Made by a program: the position numbers and the translations under genes. A DNA stretch of 64,000 nucleotides, from the NCBI GenBank assembly GCA_910587715.1, contig CAJUMV010000005.1:46873-110872 (forward strand). The letters are read 5' to 3'. The notes under the pieces are model-generated. The model ran no database searches, had not been told where the DNA came from, and saw only the letters and a program-made list of their open reading frames with translations. This stretch comes from an uncultured Lachnospiraceae bacterium (lineage in GTDB: Bacteria > Bacillota > Clostridia > Lachnospirales > Lachnospiraceae). This document shows, in pieces, positions 36,952 through 44,518 of the stretch (positions within the stretch are counted from its first letter, which is position 1; each line of letters begins with the position of its first letter).

Positions 36952-36980
36952 TTGACATACACAGACATGTGCGCTAGTAT
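36952..36980 (+). promoter_or_regulatory. SigA-type promoter of the methionine transporter operon
   Basis: TTGACA (36952-36957), 17-base spacer, TAGTAT (36975-36980), about 85 bases before the ATP-binding-protein gene. No SAM-riboswitch signature was recognised in the leader. Confidence 0.7.
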
Positions 36981-37065
36981 GAAGCTGGCATAATCCATAG
37001 TATTTAAGTAGACTACAAAAATAAATCCAACTGGCACGGAAAGCCAAAAGGGAACGGAAAACAGA

Positions 37066-37851
37066 ATGGACGAAAAATTTATCGAAGTATCCCAGCTGCA
37101 TAAAACTTTTCACAACAAAAAACAGCGGATTGAAGTTTTGAAGGGCATCGATCTTTCGGTGGAGAAGGGTGAGATTTACGGTATCGTCGGATTCAGCGGA
37201 GCCGGTAAGTCCACGCTTGTCAGATGTATGAACCGTTTGGAGGAGCCGGATGGCGGCACGGTCAGGATCGGAGACAGCGAGATTACTTCCCTCGCAAAGG
37301 TGGCGTTAAACGAGCAGCGCAGAAAGATTGGCATGATTTTTCAGCAGTTTAATCTGTTTGACTCCATGACAGTGGCGCAGAATATTGCCTACCCTCTTAA
37401 GCTGACGGGCGTAAACGGAAAAGAAGCGAATGAGCGGGTGGATGAGATGCTTGCACTCGTCGGGCTTACGGAAAAGAAAAGCTCGTATCCGGGAGAACTG
37501 TCGGGCGGGCAGAAGCAGAGAGTTGGCATTGCAAGGGCATTGGCGAACCGTCCGGATGTACTTTTGTCTGACGAAGCAACCAGCGCGCTGGATCCGCAGA
37601 CGACGCTGTCCGTGCTGGACCTTTTGAAAAAAATCAATGAGAAGCTGGGACTGACGATTATACTGATTACGCACGAGCTGGAAGTCATCAAATATGCCTG
37701 TCACAGGATGGCGGTTATGGAAGACGGGCGGATTTTGGAGCAGGGGCTTGTCAAGGATATTTTCCGAAACCCGCAATGTGAGACGGCAAGAAACTTTATC
37801 GGCGTCTACAATCAGTTCAGAAGTGAAGAGCAGCGGGAGGACGAACAATGA
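37066..37851 (+). CDS. metN: Methionine-type ABC transporter ATP-binding protein, short form
   Basis: 261 residues. Walker A GFSGAGKSTL, signature LSGGQKQRVGIARAL and Walker B VLLSDEATSALD are intact. It energises uptake of methionine or a related amino acid with the permease and lipoprotein encoded next. Classical MetN proteins are ~340 residues and end in a NIL domain that binds methionine and inhibits transport. This chain stops about 40 residues after the H-loop region, so that regulatory domain is missing. The stop overlaps the permease start (ATGA). Confidence 0.85.
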   Translation: MDEKFIEVSQLHKTFHNKKQRIEVLKGIDLSVEKGEIYGIVGFSGAGKSTLVRCMNRLEEPDGGTVRIGDSEITSLAKVALNEQRRKIGMIFQQFNLFDSMTVAQNIAYPLKLTGVNGKEANERVDEMLALVGLTEKKSSYPGELSGGQKQRVGIARALANRPDVLLSDEATSALDPQTTLSVLDLLKKINEKLGLTIILITHELEVIKYACHRMAVMEDGRILEQGLVKDIFRNPQCETARNFIGVYNQFRSEEQREDEQ

Positions 37852-38558
37852 GCCTGTACAAATATTCTTTTTGGGAAGTGTTTAAGCATTCCTTTAGCGC
37901 GGAGGTTTGGGATAAGGTGCTGCCTGCCATCGGAGAGACGATGTATATGGTTGCGGTTTCTTCTGTTTTCGTTCTGATTTTCGGCATTTTGCTGGGATTG
38001 GTTTTGGTGATGACGAGCAAGGAAGGGCTCGTGCCCTGCAGGGCGGTGCACAGTGTGCTCGGGGCGGTCATCAACTGTTTTCGCTCGCTGCCGCAGGTGA
38101 TTATCATTATCGTAATGCTGCCTGTAGCAAGGGCACTTGTCGGAAAGTCTTATGGTTCCAACGCCTGTATTATTTCTCTGATTGCAAGCTGTGTGCCGCT
38201 TTTTGCAAGACTTGTGGAGAGCAGCCTTATGGAGATTGACAAGGGAAAAATCGAGGCGGCGAAGGCGATGGGAAGCGGGAATATGCGTATTCTGTTTACC
38301 ATCATGGTGCCGGAGACGCTGCCGTCCCTGATTCGCGCCTTTACCAACGCGGTTGTGATCGTGATTTCCATGACGGCACTGGCGGGCAGCTTCGGCGCTG
38401 GAGGTATCGGCTATGTGGCGGTCACTTACGGGTATACGCGGTACAGACACGACCTGCTGTTTGCGACCATTATTGTGCTGATTGTTATCGTGCAGGCGGT
38501 GCAGTTTGTGGGAGATACAATTTCCAAGATGATTTTAAAGAAGCGGCATTTGATTTGA
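37848..38558 (+). CDS. metI: Methionine-type ABC transporter permease
   Basis: 236 residues with about five membrane helices and the permease coupling loop (EAAKAMGSGNMRILFTIMVP), matching the MetI family. It forms the membrane channel with two copies of the ATPase encoded just before. Start overlaps the upstream stop, so expression is coupled. No odd features. Confidence 0.86.
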   Translation: MSLYKYSFWEVFKHSFSAEVWDKVLPAIGETMYMVAVSSVFVLIFGILLGLVLVMTSKEGLVPCRAVHSVLGAVINCFRSLPQVIIIIVMLPVARALVGKSYGSNACIISLIASCVPLFARLVESSLMEIDKGKIEAAKAMGSGNMRILFTIMVPETLPSLIRAFTNAVVIVISMTALAGSFGAGGIGYVAVTYGYTRYRHDLLFATIIVLIVIVQAVQFVGDTISKMILKKRHLI

Positions 38559-38656
38559 ATGGATGAGTTTACATAACATTTATGATGCTCCGGCGTCTTA
38601 AATGAATATATAATTGTCATGGTGGTAAACCGCTTTGACGGAACGGAGGAGAAATT

Positions 38657-39592
38657 ATGAAAAAGAGACTGGTAACTTTAATGATGGCGGCTGTGACGGC
38701 AGCTGCGCTGCTTACAGGCTGCGGCGGCGGTCAGGAGTCCGCGGCGACGAGTGAACAGCCTGCAAAGGAGAGCGCGGCAGATGATGCAGCGGCGGACGAA
38801 GTAGAGGTCAACGAGCCGGAGGAAGCGCCTGCGGCGGAGGGTGCAGAAGATGCCGCAGAAGTCTCTGACAAGGTGGTTCTCAAATGCGTATGCGACCTGA
38901 CGCCCCACAGCGAGATTTTGAATGCGGCAGCGGAGCAGCTTGCACAGGAGGGCATCGAGCTGGACATTGTTTCTACCACATGGGATGCGACATGGAATGA
39001 TATGCTAATAGATGGAGATATCGATTTCGCTTACTTTATGCATGTACCTGCGATGGAGAGCATCGAGGAGGAGATGGGCGTGACCCTGTATAGCATGGGC
39101 GGCGTTCACGTGGAGCCCTATGCCTGCTTTTCTGACAAATATGCGTCCAAGGATGAGCTTCCTGAGAATGCGGTGATTGCGATTCCCAACGATTCCTCTA
39201 ACGAGTACAGGGCGCTTAAGGTGCTGGAAAAGGAAGGATTTTTGAAGTTGAATCCGGATATGACGGCGATTGACGCGTCCGTTGACCAGATTGAGGAATA
39301 TACGATTCCGATTGAGATTGTGGAGATGGATCAGGCGAATATTATTCCCTCCGCAGCGGATTTCGACGCGTATTTTGTCAATGTCAACAGGGCGTTGGAG
39401 GCAAATATCGACACTACGGCTTATCTGATGAGAGAGGGTGAGGATTCTGAGTATGCCAACATCATTACTGTGACAGAGGCAAATAAGGACAACGAGGCGA
39501 TCAAGAAGTTGGTGAGCGCGCTGCAGTCCGATGAGACGAAAAAGTTTATCGAGGAGAATTTCAATGGGGCGGTAATTCCAGCGAAGCAGTAA
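38657..39592 (+). CDS. metQ: Methionine-type substrate-binding lipoprotein (NlpA/MetQ family)
   Basis: 311 residues. A lipoprotein signal peptide ends in LLTGC, so the Cys is lipidated and the protein sits on the outer face of the membrane. An acidic Ala/Glu/Asp-rich linker of ~45 residues follows. The NlpA domain starts at VLKCVCDLTPHSEIL, and FAYFMHVPAMES and AVIAIPNDSSNEYRAL are typical of MetQ. The start follows CGGAGGAG. Substrate could be L- or D-methionine or a close analogue. Confidence 0.85.
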   Translation: MKKRLVTLMMAAVTAAALLTGCGGGQESAATSEQPAKESAADDAAADEVEVNEPEEAPAAEGAEDAAEVSDKVVLKCVCDLTPHSEILNAAAEQLAQEGIELDIVSTTWDATWNDMLIDGDIDFAYFMHVPAMESIEEEMGVTLYSMGGVHVEPYACFSDKYASKDELPENAVIAIPNDSSNEYRALKVLEKEGFLKLNPDMTAIDASVDQIEEYTIPIEIVEMDQANIIPSAADFDAYFVNVNRALEANIDTTAYLMREGEDSEYANIITVTEANKDNEAIKKLVSALQSDETKKFIEENFNGAVIPAKQ

Positions 39593-39617
39593 AACGAAAA
39601 TGAGCGGAGAAAGGGCA

Positions 39618-39648
39618 TTGTAAACCTTAGAAAACAAGAGGTTGACAA
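39618..39648 (+). promoter_or_regulatory. BirA-like operator upstream of bioY
   Basis: TTGTAAACC (39618-39626) and GGTTGACAA (39640-39648) form an inverted repeat with a 13-base spacer, close to the biotin-repressor operator. The spacer is slightly shorter than I remember for Bacillus (14-16). The right arm covers the -35 element. Confidence 0.65.
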
Positions 39649-39671
39649 TGCCTTCTTTTCTGTGTTAAGAT
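39642..39671 (+). promoter_or_regulatory. Promoter of bioY
   Basis: TTGACA (39642-39647), 18-base spacer, TAAGAT (39666-39671). The -35 lies inside the BirA-like right arm, so repressor binding would block RNA polymerase. Confidence 0.65.
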
Positions 39672-39695
39672 CATTTCGCACAGAGGAGGAAGCAT

Positions 39696-40292
39696 ATGAA
39701 TCGCGAAATGAGTGTAGACACAGAAAAGATACAGACAAGGACAGCGCGGAAGGGAAGGACCTATGACATGGTGTATATCGGTGTGTTTGTAGGGTTGATG
39801 GCTGTCTGCTCTTGGATTTCCATTCCGACGGCAGTTCCATTTACCCTTCAGACCTTTGCAGTCTTTCTGGCGGTGACGGTCATGGGCGGGAAACGCGGCA
39901 CATTGGCTGTTGTCGTTTATTTACTGCTTGGAATGGCAGGCGTTCCGGTTTTTGCGGAATTTTCAGCCGGACCGGGCGTGCTGTTTGGCACGACAGGCGG
40001 CTATCTTATAGGCTTCATTTTTACCGCTCTGCTCATGTGGCTGGTTGAAAGGTTGTTTGGTAGAAAACTCCCAGTGCTGGCAGTTTCCATGTTCTTTGGC
40101 ATGGTGACGTACTATGTGATCGGGACGATCTGGTTTATGGTCGTGTATGGAAGTGTTAACGAATCTGTCAGTCTGATGACGGCGCTGGGCTGGTGTGTGG
40201 TTCCTTTCGTTATTCCGGATTTGATCAAGGCGGCGTTGGCGCTGAGTTTCGGCAATGCCCTGAGAAAACCGCTTGCAGGGTTAATAGACTGA
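39696..40292 (+). CDS. bioY: BioY biotin transporter S-component
   Basis: 198 residues with about six membrane helices. BioY hallmarks are present: VPFTLQTFAVFLA near residue 45, YLLLGMAGVPVF, and GPGVLFGTTGGYLIGF. It binds biotin in the membrane and works with an ECF energising module encoded elsewhere, or alone at low rate. The ATG follows AGGAGGAAGC. The BirA-like operator over its promoter supports control by biotin supply. Confidence 0.9.
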   Translation: MNREMSVDTEKIQTRTARKGRTYDMVYIGVFVGLMAVCSWISIPTAVPFTLQTFAVFLAVTVMGGKRGTLAVVVYLLLGMAGVPVFAEFSAGPGVLFGTTGGYLIGFIFTALLMWLVERLFGRKLPVLAVSMFFGMVTYYVIGTIWFMVVYGSVNESVSLMTALGWCVVPFVIPDLIKAALALSFGNALRKPLAGLID

Positions 40293-40363
40293 AATATGGC
40301 ATTCTCTGCATAGATGTAAGACAGTTAAAAGAGAAATCTATTATTATACTGGGAGAATATGAA

Positions 40364-40735
40364 ATGATATACAGGATAAGAGCACATCATGGCATGTGCT
40401 TTTCCTTTTTTCAGGGGAAAGGCTACAGTGGTGAATTTACGGAAAATATGTGGGAAATGAAGAAAAAGCTGGCGCAGAACCCGGAGGTGATTCTGTGTGA
40501 TGAGACAGACGACGTGTGCACATATTGTCCGAACAACGAAGAGGGAGTCTGCATCTCCGCCGGAAAGGCGGATGAATATGACAGACAGGTGCTTGCCCGA
40601 TGCGGGCTTGGCGCAGGGTGTCAGATCAGATGGGAGGACTTTGCGCGTCTCGTGGAGGAGCGTATTTTGTCCGAGGGCAGACGAGAAGAGATTTGCGGGG
40701 ACTGCCAGTGGACGGAGCTTTGCGGAGGAACTTGA
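40364..40735 (+). CDS. DUF1284 protein, cysteine rich
   Basis: 123 residues from ATG 40364, after GGGAGAATATGAA; a longer frame runs back into bioY and is rejected. The start YRIRAHHGMCFSFFQGKGYS and the later NMWEMKKKL are typical of DUF1284. Eight or more cysteines, including CTYCPN and CGDCQWTELC, suggest an iron-sulfur cluster or zinc. The biochemical role of the family is not known to me. Confidence 0.75.
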   Translation: MIYRIRAHHGMCFSFFQGKGYSGEFTENMWEMKKKLAQNPEVILCDETDDVCTYCPNNEEGVCISAGKADEYDRQVLARCGLGAGCQIRWEDFARLVEERILSEGRREEICGDCQWTELCGGT

Positions 40736-40789
40736 AACCATTTTTGGCAGTCCGAAGGAAGAGAGTACGAGAAGATAAATCTGACTGCC

Positions 40790-40878
40790 GATACATGAGA
40801 TTGTGGCATGGTCTGAACAGCGTATAGAGGAGTATACGGACGCGCTGATGGAATTGATGCAGATGATGGCAGTGTAGA
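40790..40878 (+). pseudogene. Short coding remnant
   Basis: An open stretch reading EIVAWSEQRIEEYTDALMEL and ending in a stop looks like a protein C-terminus (amphipathic helix), but no start or ribosome site goes with it. It is probably the tail of a deleted gene. Family not recognised. Confidence 0.25.
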
Positions 40879-40920
40879 TATGACAAATATTTCCGTTATA
40901 TCTACACTGCCGTATTGTTT
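40868..40920 (+). terminator. Intrinsic terminator between DUF1284 and asnA
   Basis: Perfect 14-base arms (40868-40881 and 40898-40911) are followed on the + strand by a T-rich stretch (GTATTGTTTTA). On the minus strand no T run follows. Confidence 0.6.
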
Positions 40921-40933
40921 TATGTGTCGATGG

Positions 40934-41944
40934 TCAAAGAAGTTGTATCCCGCTCGCCAGCGCCTCCCTCGTCACATCCTCCGGCCAGAGTGAGCACTGC
41001 ACCTCGCCGATATGCGCTTTGCGCAAGAAGAACATGCAGATTCTCGACTGCCCGATGCCGCCGCCGATGGTGAAGGGAAGGGTCTCGTCGATGATGCCCT
41101 TCTGGAAGGGGAGCTTCGCGCGCTCGGGGCAGCCCGCCTTGTCGAGCTGGGAAAGCAGCGCGTCCTTATCCACGCGGATGCCCATGGAGGACAGCTCCAG
41201 CGCGATATCGAGGACGGGATAGTAGACGAGAATGTCCGCGTTGAGCGTCCAGTCGTCGTAGTCCGGCGCGCGGCCGTCGTGCTTTTCGCCGGAGGCAAGG
41301 AGATCGCCGATCTGCATGAGGCAGACCGCGCCCTTTTCTCTGGTAATCAGGTATTCCCGCTCCTTCGGCGTCGTGCCCGGATAGAGATCTTCTAATGCCT
41401 GCGTGGTGATGAAGAAGATATCCTGGGGTAGAATCTCGTCTATGTAATCGTATTGGATCGCCATGTATTTTTCAGTCTTGCGCAGCGCCTTATAGACCAG
41501 CTTCACCGTTTCTTTCAGATAATCGAGACAGCGTTCTTCGCGGGAAATGATCTTTTCCCAGTCCCATTGGTCCACATAGATGGAGTGGATGTTGTCCGTT
41601 ATTTCGTCCCTGCGGATGGCGCTCATATCGGTGTAAAGCCCTTCTCCGTGGGAAAAACCGTATTTGCCGAGAGCCATGCGCTTCCATTTTGCCAGAGAGT
41701 GCACGATTTCGGCGGGGGCGTCGTTCTGTTCCTTGATGCCGAAGGTGACGGGGCGCTCCACGCCGTTTAAGTTATCGTTTAGTCCGGATGCCGGCTTCAC
41801 GAAAAGGGGCGCGGATACCCGCAGCAGATGCAGTCTTTCGGCAAGCTGCACCTGAAAAAAGTCTTTGACCGTCTTAATGCCAATCTGTGTGTCGTGCAGA
41901 TTCAGCGCAGACTTGTAATCCTGTGGAATGATTAAGTTGTCCAT
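40934..41944 (-). CDS. asnA: Aspartate-ammonia ligase (asparagine synthetase A)
   Basis: 336 residues, the normal length for AsnA. It makes asparagine from aspartate, ammonia and ATP in the cytoplasm and has a class II aminoacyl-tRNA-synthetase-like fold. Visible motifs: RVSAPLFV, LHDTQIGIKTVK, HSIYVDQWDWEK and GGGIGQSRICM near the C-terminus. Convergent with the + strand genes upstream. An Asn T-box was looked for in its leader and not found. Confidence 0.92.
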   Translation of the reverse strand: MDNLIIPQDYKSALNLHDTQIGIKTVKDFFQVQLAERLHLLRVSAPLFVKPASGLNDNLNGVERPVTFGIKEQNDAPAEIVHSLAKWKRMALGKYGFSHGEGLYTDMSAIRRDEITDNIHSIYVDQWDWEKIISREERCLDYLKETVKLVYKALRKTEKYMAIQYDYIDEILPQDIFFITTQALEDLYPGTTPKEREYLITREKGAVCLMQIGDLLASGEKHDGRAPDYDDWTLNADILVYYPVLDIALELSSMGIRVDKDALLSQLDKAGCPERAKLPFQKGIIDETLPFTIGGGIGQSRICMFFLRKAHIGEVQCSLWPEDVTREALASGIQLL

Positions 41945-42109
41945 GAAATACCTCGCTTTTTTCGCGGGTCATACGCCCGCTTTTACTTACTATTTAACCG
42001 CTTTTAGGGCGGGAAAGCAAGGAAAATTTTTACCACGTCTTTTCAAGCGGCGTATTCCAGTCAAGTGAAAAAGGACTGTTGGTGGATGTTTTCAGTGGCA
42101 TTTCCGTCA

Positions 42110-42138
42110 TTGTACTATGGCTGGAAGCAGGGTAAAAT
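42110..42138 (+). promoter_or_regulatory. Promoter of the XRE regulator gene
   Basis: TTGTAC (42110-42115), 17-base spacer, TAAAAT (42133-42138). The ~300-base gap between asnA and this regulator also contains the palindrome described next and an asnA leader in which I see no riboswitch. Confidence 0.55.
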
Positions 42139-42143
42139 AGACA

Positions 42144-42160
42144 GGGACACACCATGTCCC
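42144..42160. promoter_or_regulatory. Palindromic operator candidate downstream of the XRE promoter
   Basis: GGGACA-CACCA-TGTCCC is a perfect inverted repeat beginning six bases after the -10 element, a position suited to autorepression by the regulator encoded downstream. Confidence 0.5.
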
Positions 42161-42250
42161 ATCGCATGCAATCAGGGTTTTGCCCGTTTGCTGTCCTGTC
42201 CATAGCAGGCGGGATGCGGTATTCTTTTTCCGGAAAGGAGGACAAAAACG

Positions 42251-42742
42251 ATGGACCAGATAAAAATCGGGATGTTTTTTAAGGAATTGCGAAAAGAAAA
42301 GGGGCTTACGCAGGAACAGCTTGCAGAAAAACTGCGGGTATCCAGACGGACGGTATCCAGATGGGAGACAGGCGGCAATATGCCGGATTTGGACCTTCTG
42401 ATAGAAATGTCTGATTATTATGAAGTGGAACTGCGGGAACTGCTCGACGGAGAAAGGAAAGGTGAAAAAATGGATAAAGAATTGGAAGAAACGGTATTAA
42501 AAGTGGCTGATTACAGCAATGAAGAAAAACAGAAAATCACGAGGCGTATGCATGTGTTGTTTATCGGCGGACTGTTTGCGGCGGTTGTTTATTTAGTTTT
42601 ATTATTTACGGACCATGCCGACAATTTTCTCGGCGGTTTTTGTCAGGGGGTGACGCTTGGGATGATGATCGTCGGGGTGATTATGACGAGCAAGTATGCG
42701 GCGAGAATCCGGGCATACAAAAAGAGACTGTTGGCAAAATAA
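42251..42742 (+). CDS. XRE-family regulator with two C-terminal membrane helices
   Basis: 163 residues. Helix-turn-helix of the Cro/C1 type at ~8-62 (GLTQEQLAEKLRVSRRTVSRWE). A charged linker is followed by two hydrophobic segments (HVLFIGGLFAAVVYLVLLF and GVTLGMMIVGVIMT), so it is probably membrane tethered. Start after AAAGGAGGACAAAAACG. A palindrome beside its promoter suggests that it controls itself. Target genes are unknown; the neighbours are convergent and unrelated. Confidence 0.8.
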   Translation: MDQIKIGMFFKELRKEKGLTQEQLAEKLRVSRRTVSRWETGGNMPDLDLLIEMSDYYEVELRELLDGERKGEKMDKELEETVLKVADYSNEEKQKITRRMHVLFIGGLFAAVVYLVLLFTDHADNFLGGFCQGVTLGMMIVGVIMTSKYAARIRAYKKRLLAK

Positions 42743-42749
42743 AAAAATA

Positions 42750-42802
42750 ATCCCGGAGATAATCATTCTGAGTGGTCGGATGACTGTTCCCGGGATTTTT
42801 TG
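42750..42802. terminator. Bidirectional terminator between convergent genes
   Basis: Arms AATCCCGG (42750-42757) and CCGGGATT (42791-42798) are flanked by an A run on the left and a T run on the right, so it serves both strands. It lies between the XRE gene and the symporter gene. Confidence 0.65.
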
Positions 42803-42858
42803 TGTCCGCGTGCCAGACAGCAGCGGACGGAATATTTTGTTTTACTTATGCCCCGATA

Positions 42859-44256
42859 TTACAAGCTAATGCCGAACGACTGCAAAAGAAGCAGGAACAA
42901 CAGCACCGGGGCAATCACGGTAATCATCGCGATATACAGCCGTTTCCTGCCGAACTTATATCCGCCCAGGGTCACTTCGTCGATGATGACCTTGGGTTTT
43001 ACAATCCAGCCAATCAGAATACAGGTCAAAAGCGCCACGAGCGGCATCAGGCAGTTATTGCTGATATAGTCCATCAAATCAAGGAGCTGACCTGTGGAGC
43101 CGTTTGGCAGCTTTACTTCAAAATAGAAGAGATTATAGCCGAAGCATACAATCGTGCCGACGATGAAACCGTAGGCGGTCACCACTGCCGCACTCTTTTT
43201 CCGGGACAAATGGAACTTGTCCATCAGTCCCGAGACAATCGCTTCCATAATGGAAACCGCGGAGGTAATCGCCGCGAAGGCGACCATCACAAAGAACAGG
43301 ATGCCGACGAGAGTCCCCATCCACCCCATCTCGGCAAAAATCTTTGGCAGAGAGATAAACATAAGCCCCGGTCCGGCGGACATGCCCTCGGTTCCCATGA
43401 AAACATAGACGGCGGGAACGATCATCAGCCCGGCAAGCAGAGCGACAACGGTATCGAAAATCTCAATCTGGTTGATGGAAGGCATCAGATCCACGTCTTT
43501 TTTCACATAGGAGCCGTAAGCCACCATGATGCCCATAGCAATGCTGATGGAGTAAAACAGCTGTCCCAGTGCGTCCATAATTACCACGAAAAGCTCCTGC
43601 AGGGTGACGCCCTCGAAATTCGGGAGCAGATAAATTTTCAGTCCGTCCAGCCCTGACCGCTCAAGTCCCGAAGCATCTGTATGGCGCAGCGTCAGTGCGT
43701 AAACGGAAATACCGATGATCAGAACGAGAAGCAGGGGCATGATAAATTTGCTGGCACGTTCAATGCCCTTGTCCACGCCGCCGAAGATGATGATCGCGGA
43801 CAGAAGCGTAAATATGACCATAAAGATCACGGGGCTTACCTGTTTGGAAATAAAGCCGGTAAAATAACCGTCCGCGGCGGCATCCGCCGTTTTTCCGGTG
43901 ACAAAAACCGTGAGATATTTTAGCACCCAGCCGCCGATGGCAAGATAATAAGGTAAAATAATAATCGGGACAAGGCTTGCCAGTATGCCGAGTCCTTTCC
44001 ATTTCGGGTGAATCACGCCGTATGCGGTCAGCGGGCTCTGCCCGGTCTTCCTTCCGATGGCGATCTCTGTGGTGAGCAGGGTAAAGCCGAAGGTCAGCGC
44101 CAGAATGATATAGCAGAAAATAAACAGTCCGCCGCCATCCTTCGCCGCCAGATAGGGGAACCGCCAGATATTGCCGAGCCCTACCGCGCTGCCTGCCGCC
44201 GCTAAGACAAACCCAAGTCTGCCTGTAAAGTTTCCTCTTTTCTTATTCGTTTCCAT
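42859..44256 (-). CDS. Sodium-dependent transporter of the NSS (SNF) family
   Basis: ~465 residues with about eleven to twelve membrane helices. The N-terminal signature GSAVGLGNIWRFPYL is the sodium and substrate site of the neurotransmitter:sodium symporter family, whose bacterial members (LeuT, TnaT, MhsT) take up amino acids. The ATG at 44256 is preferred over a TTG at 44280. It is transcribed away from the SOS-type pair. An amino acid is the likely substrate; which one is unknown. Confidence 0.87.
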   Translation of the reverse strand: METNKKRGNFTGRLGFVLAAAGSAVGLGNIWRFPYLAAKDGGGLFIFCYIILALTFGFTLLTTEIAIGRKTGQSPLTAYGVIHPKWKGLGILASLVPIIILPYYLAIGGWVLKYLTVFVTGKTADAAADGYFTGFISKQVSPVIFMVIFTLLSAIIIFGGVDKGIERASKFIMPLLLVLIIGISVYALTLRHTDASGLERSGLDGLKIYLLPNFEGVTLQELFVVIMDALGQLFYSISIAMGIMVAYGSYVKKDVDLMPSINQIEIFDTVVALLAGLMIVPAVYVFMGTEGMSAGPGLMFISLPKIFAEMGWMGTLVGILFFVMVAFAAITSAVSIMEAIVSGLMDKFHLSRKKSAAVVTAYGFIVGTIVCFGYNLFYFEVKLPNGSTGQLLDLMDYISNNCLMPLVALLTCILIGWIVKPKVIIDEVTLGGYKFGRKRLYIAMITVIAPVLLFLLLLQSFGISL

Positions 44257-44365
44257 TTTTCCATCCTTTTCCTTTTGCAAATAATATTCTGATTATACTG
44301 TAAGATGGTTTTTCTTGCAATGTCTTTCGCGGCGGAAGCTGTGCTTTCTGCTTATAAAAAAATAA

Positions 44366-44377
44366 GAACAAATGTTC
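44366..44377. promoter_or_regulatory. LexA (DinR-type) box 1
   Basis: GAACAAATGTTC fits the Firmicutes SOS box GAAC-N4-GTTC. It lies directly upstream of the -35 element of the repair operon. Confidence 0.75.
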
Positions 44378-44386
44378 TGAAAACAC

Positions 44387-44415
44387 TTGCAAAAGAAAGA
44401 GGCATATGCTAAGAT
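44387..44415 (+). promoter_or_regulatory. Promoter of the SOS-type repair pair
   Basis: TTGCAA (44387-44392), 17-base spacer, TAAGAT (44410-44415). It is bracketed by two LexA boxes. Confidence 0.65.
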
Positions 44416-44428
44416 AATAGCACAGAAA

Positions 44429-44440
44429 GAACGCATGTTC
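44429..44440. promoter_or_regulatory. LexA (DinR-type) box 2
   Basis: GAACGCATGTTC fits GAAC-N4-GTTC and lies just after the -10 element, over the transcription start region. Confidence 0.75.
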
Positions 44441-44518
44441 TGCCTTGGAAAAGGGAATGATAAGGTACGGACAGCATAACGCGTTCTGTTCAGAGGACAA
44501 CGATAGGAGTATCAGGAA

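Noticed and set aside
36981..37065. SAM riboswitch in the leader of the methionine-type transporter operon
   Set aside because: The leader is only ~85 bases and lacks the conserved core and a terminator.
41945..42250. Possible Asn T-box or other riboswitch before asnA, and a 71-codon minus-strand frame
   Set aside because: The T-box sequence and specifier layout are not seen, and the short frame lacks a convincing ribosome site. The region instead holds the XRE promoter and palindrome.
42802..43656. Plus-strand open frame of ~284 codons
   Set aside because: It is antisense to the NSS symporter gene, which has a clear family signature and membrane pattern.
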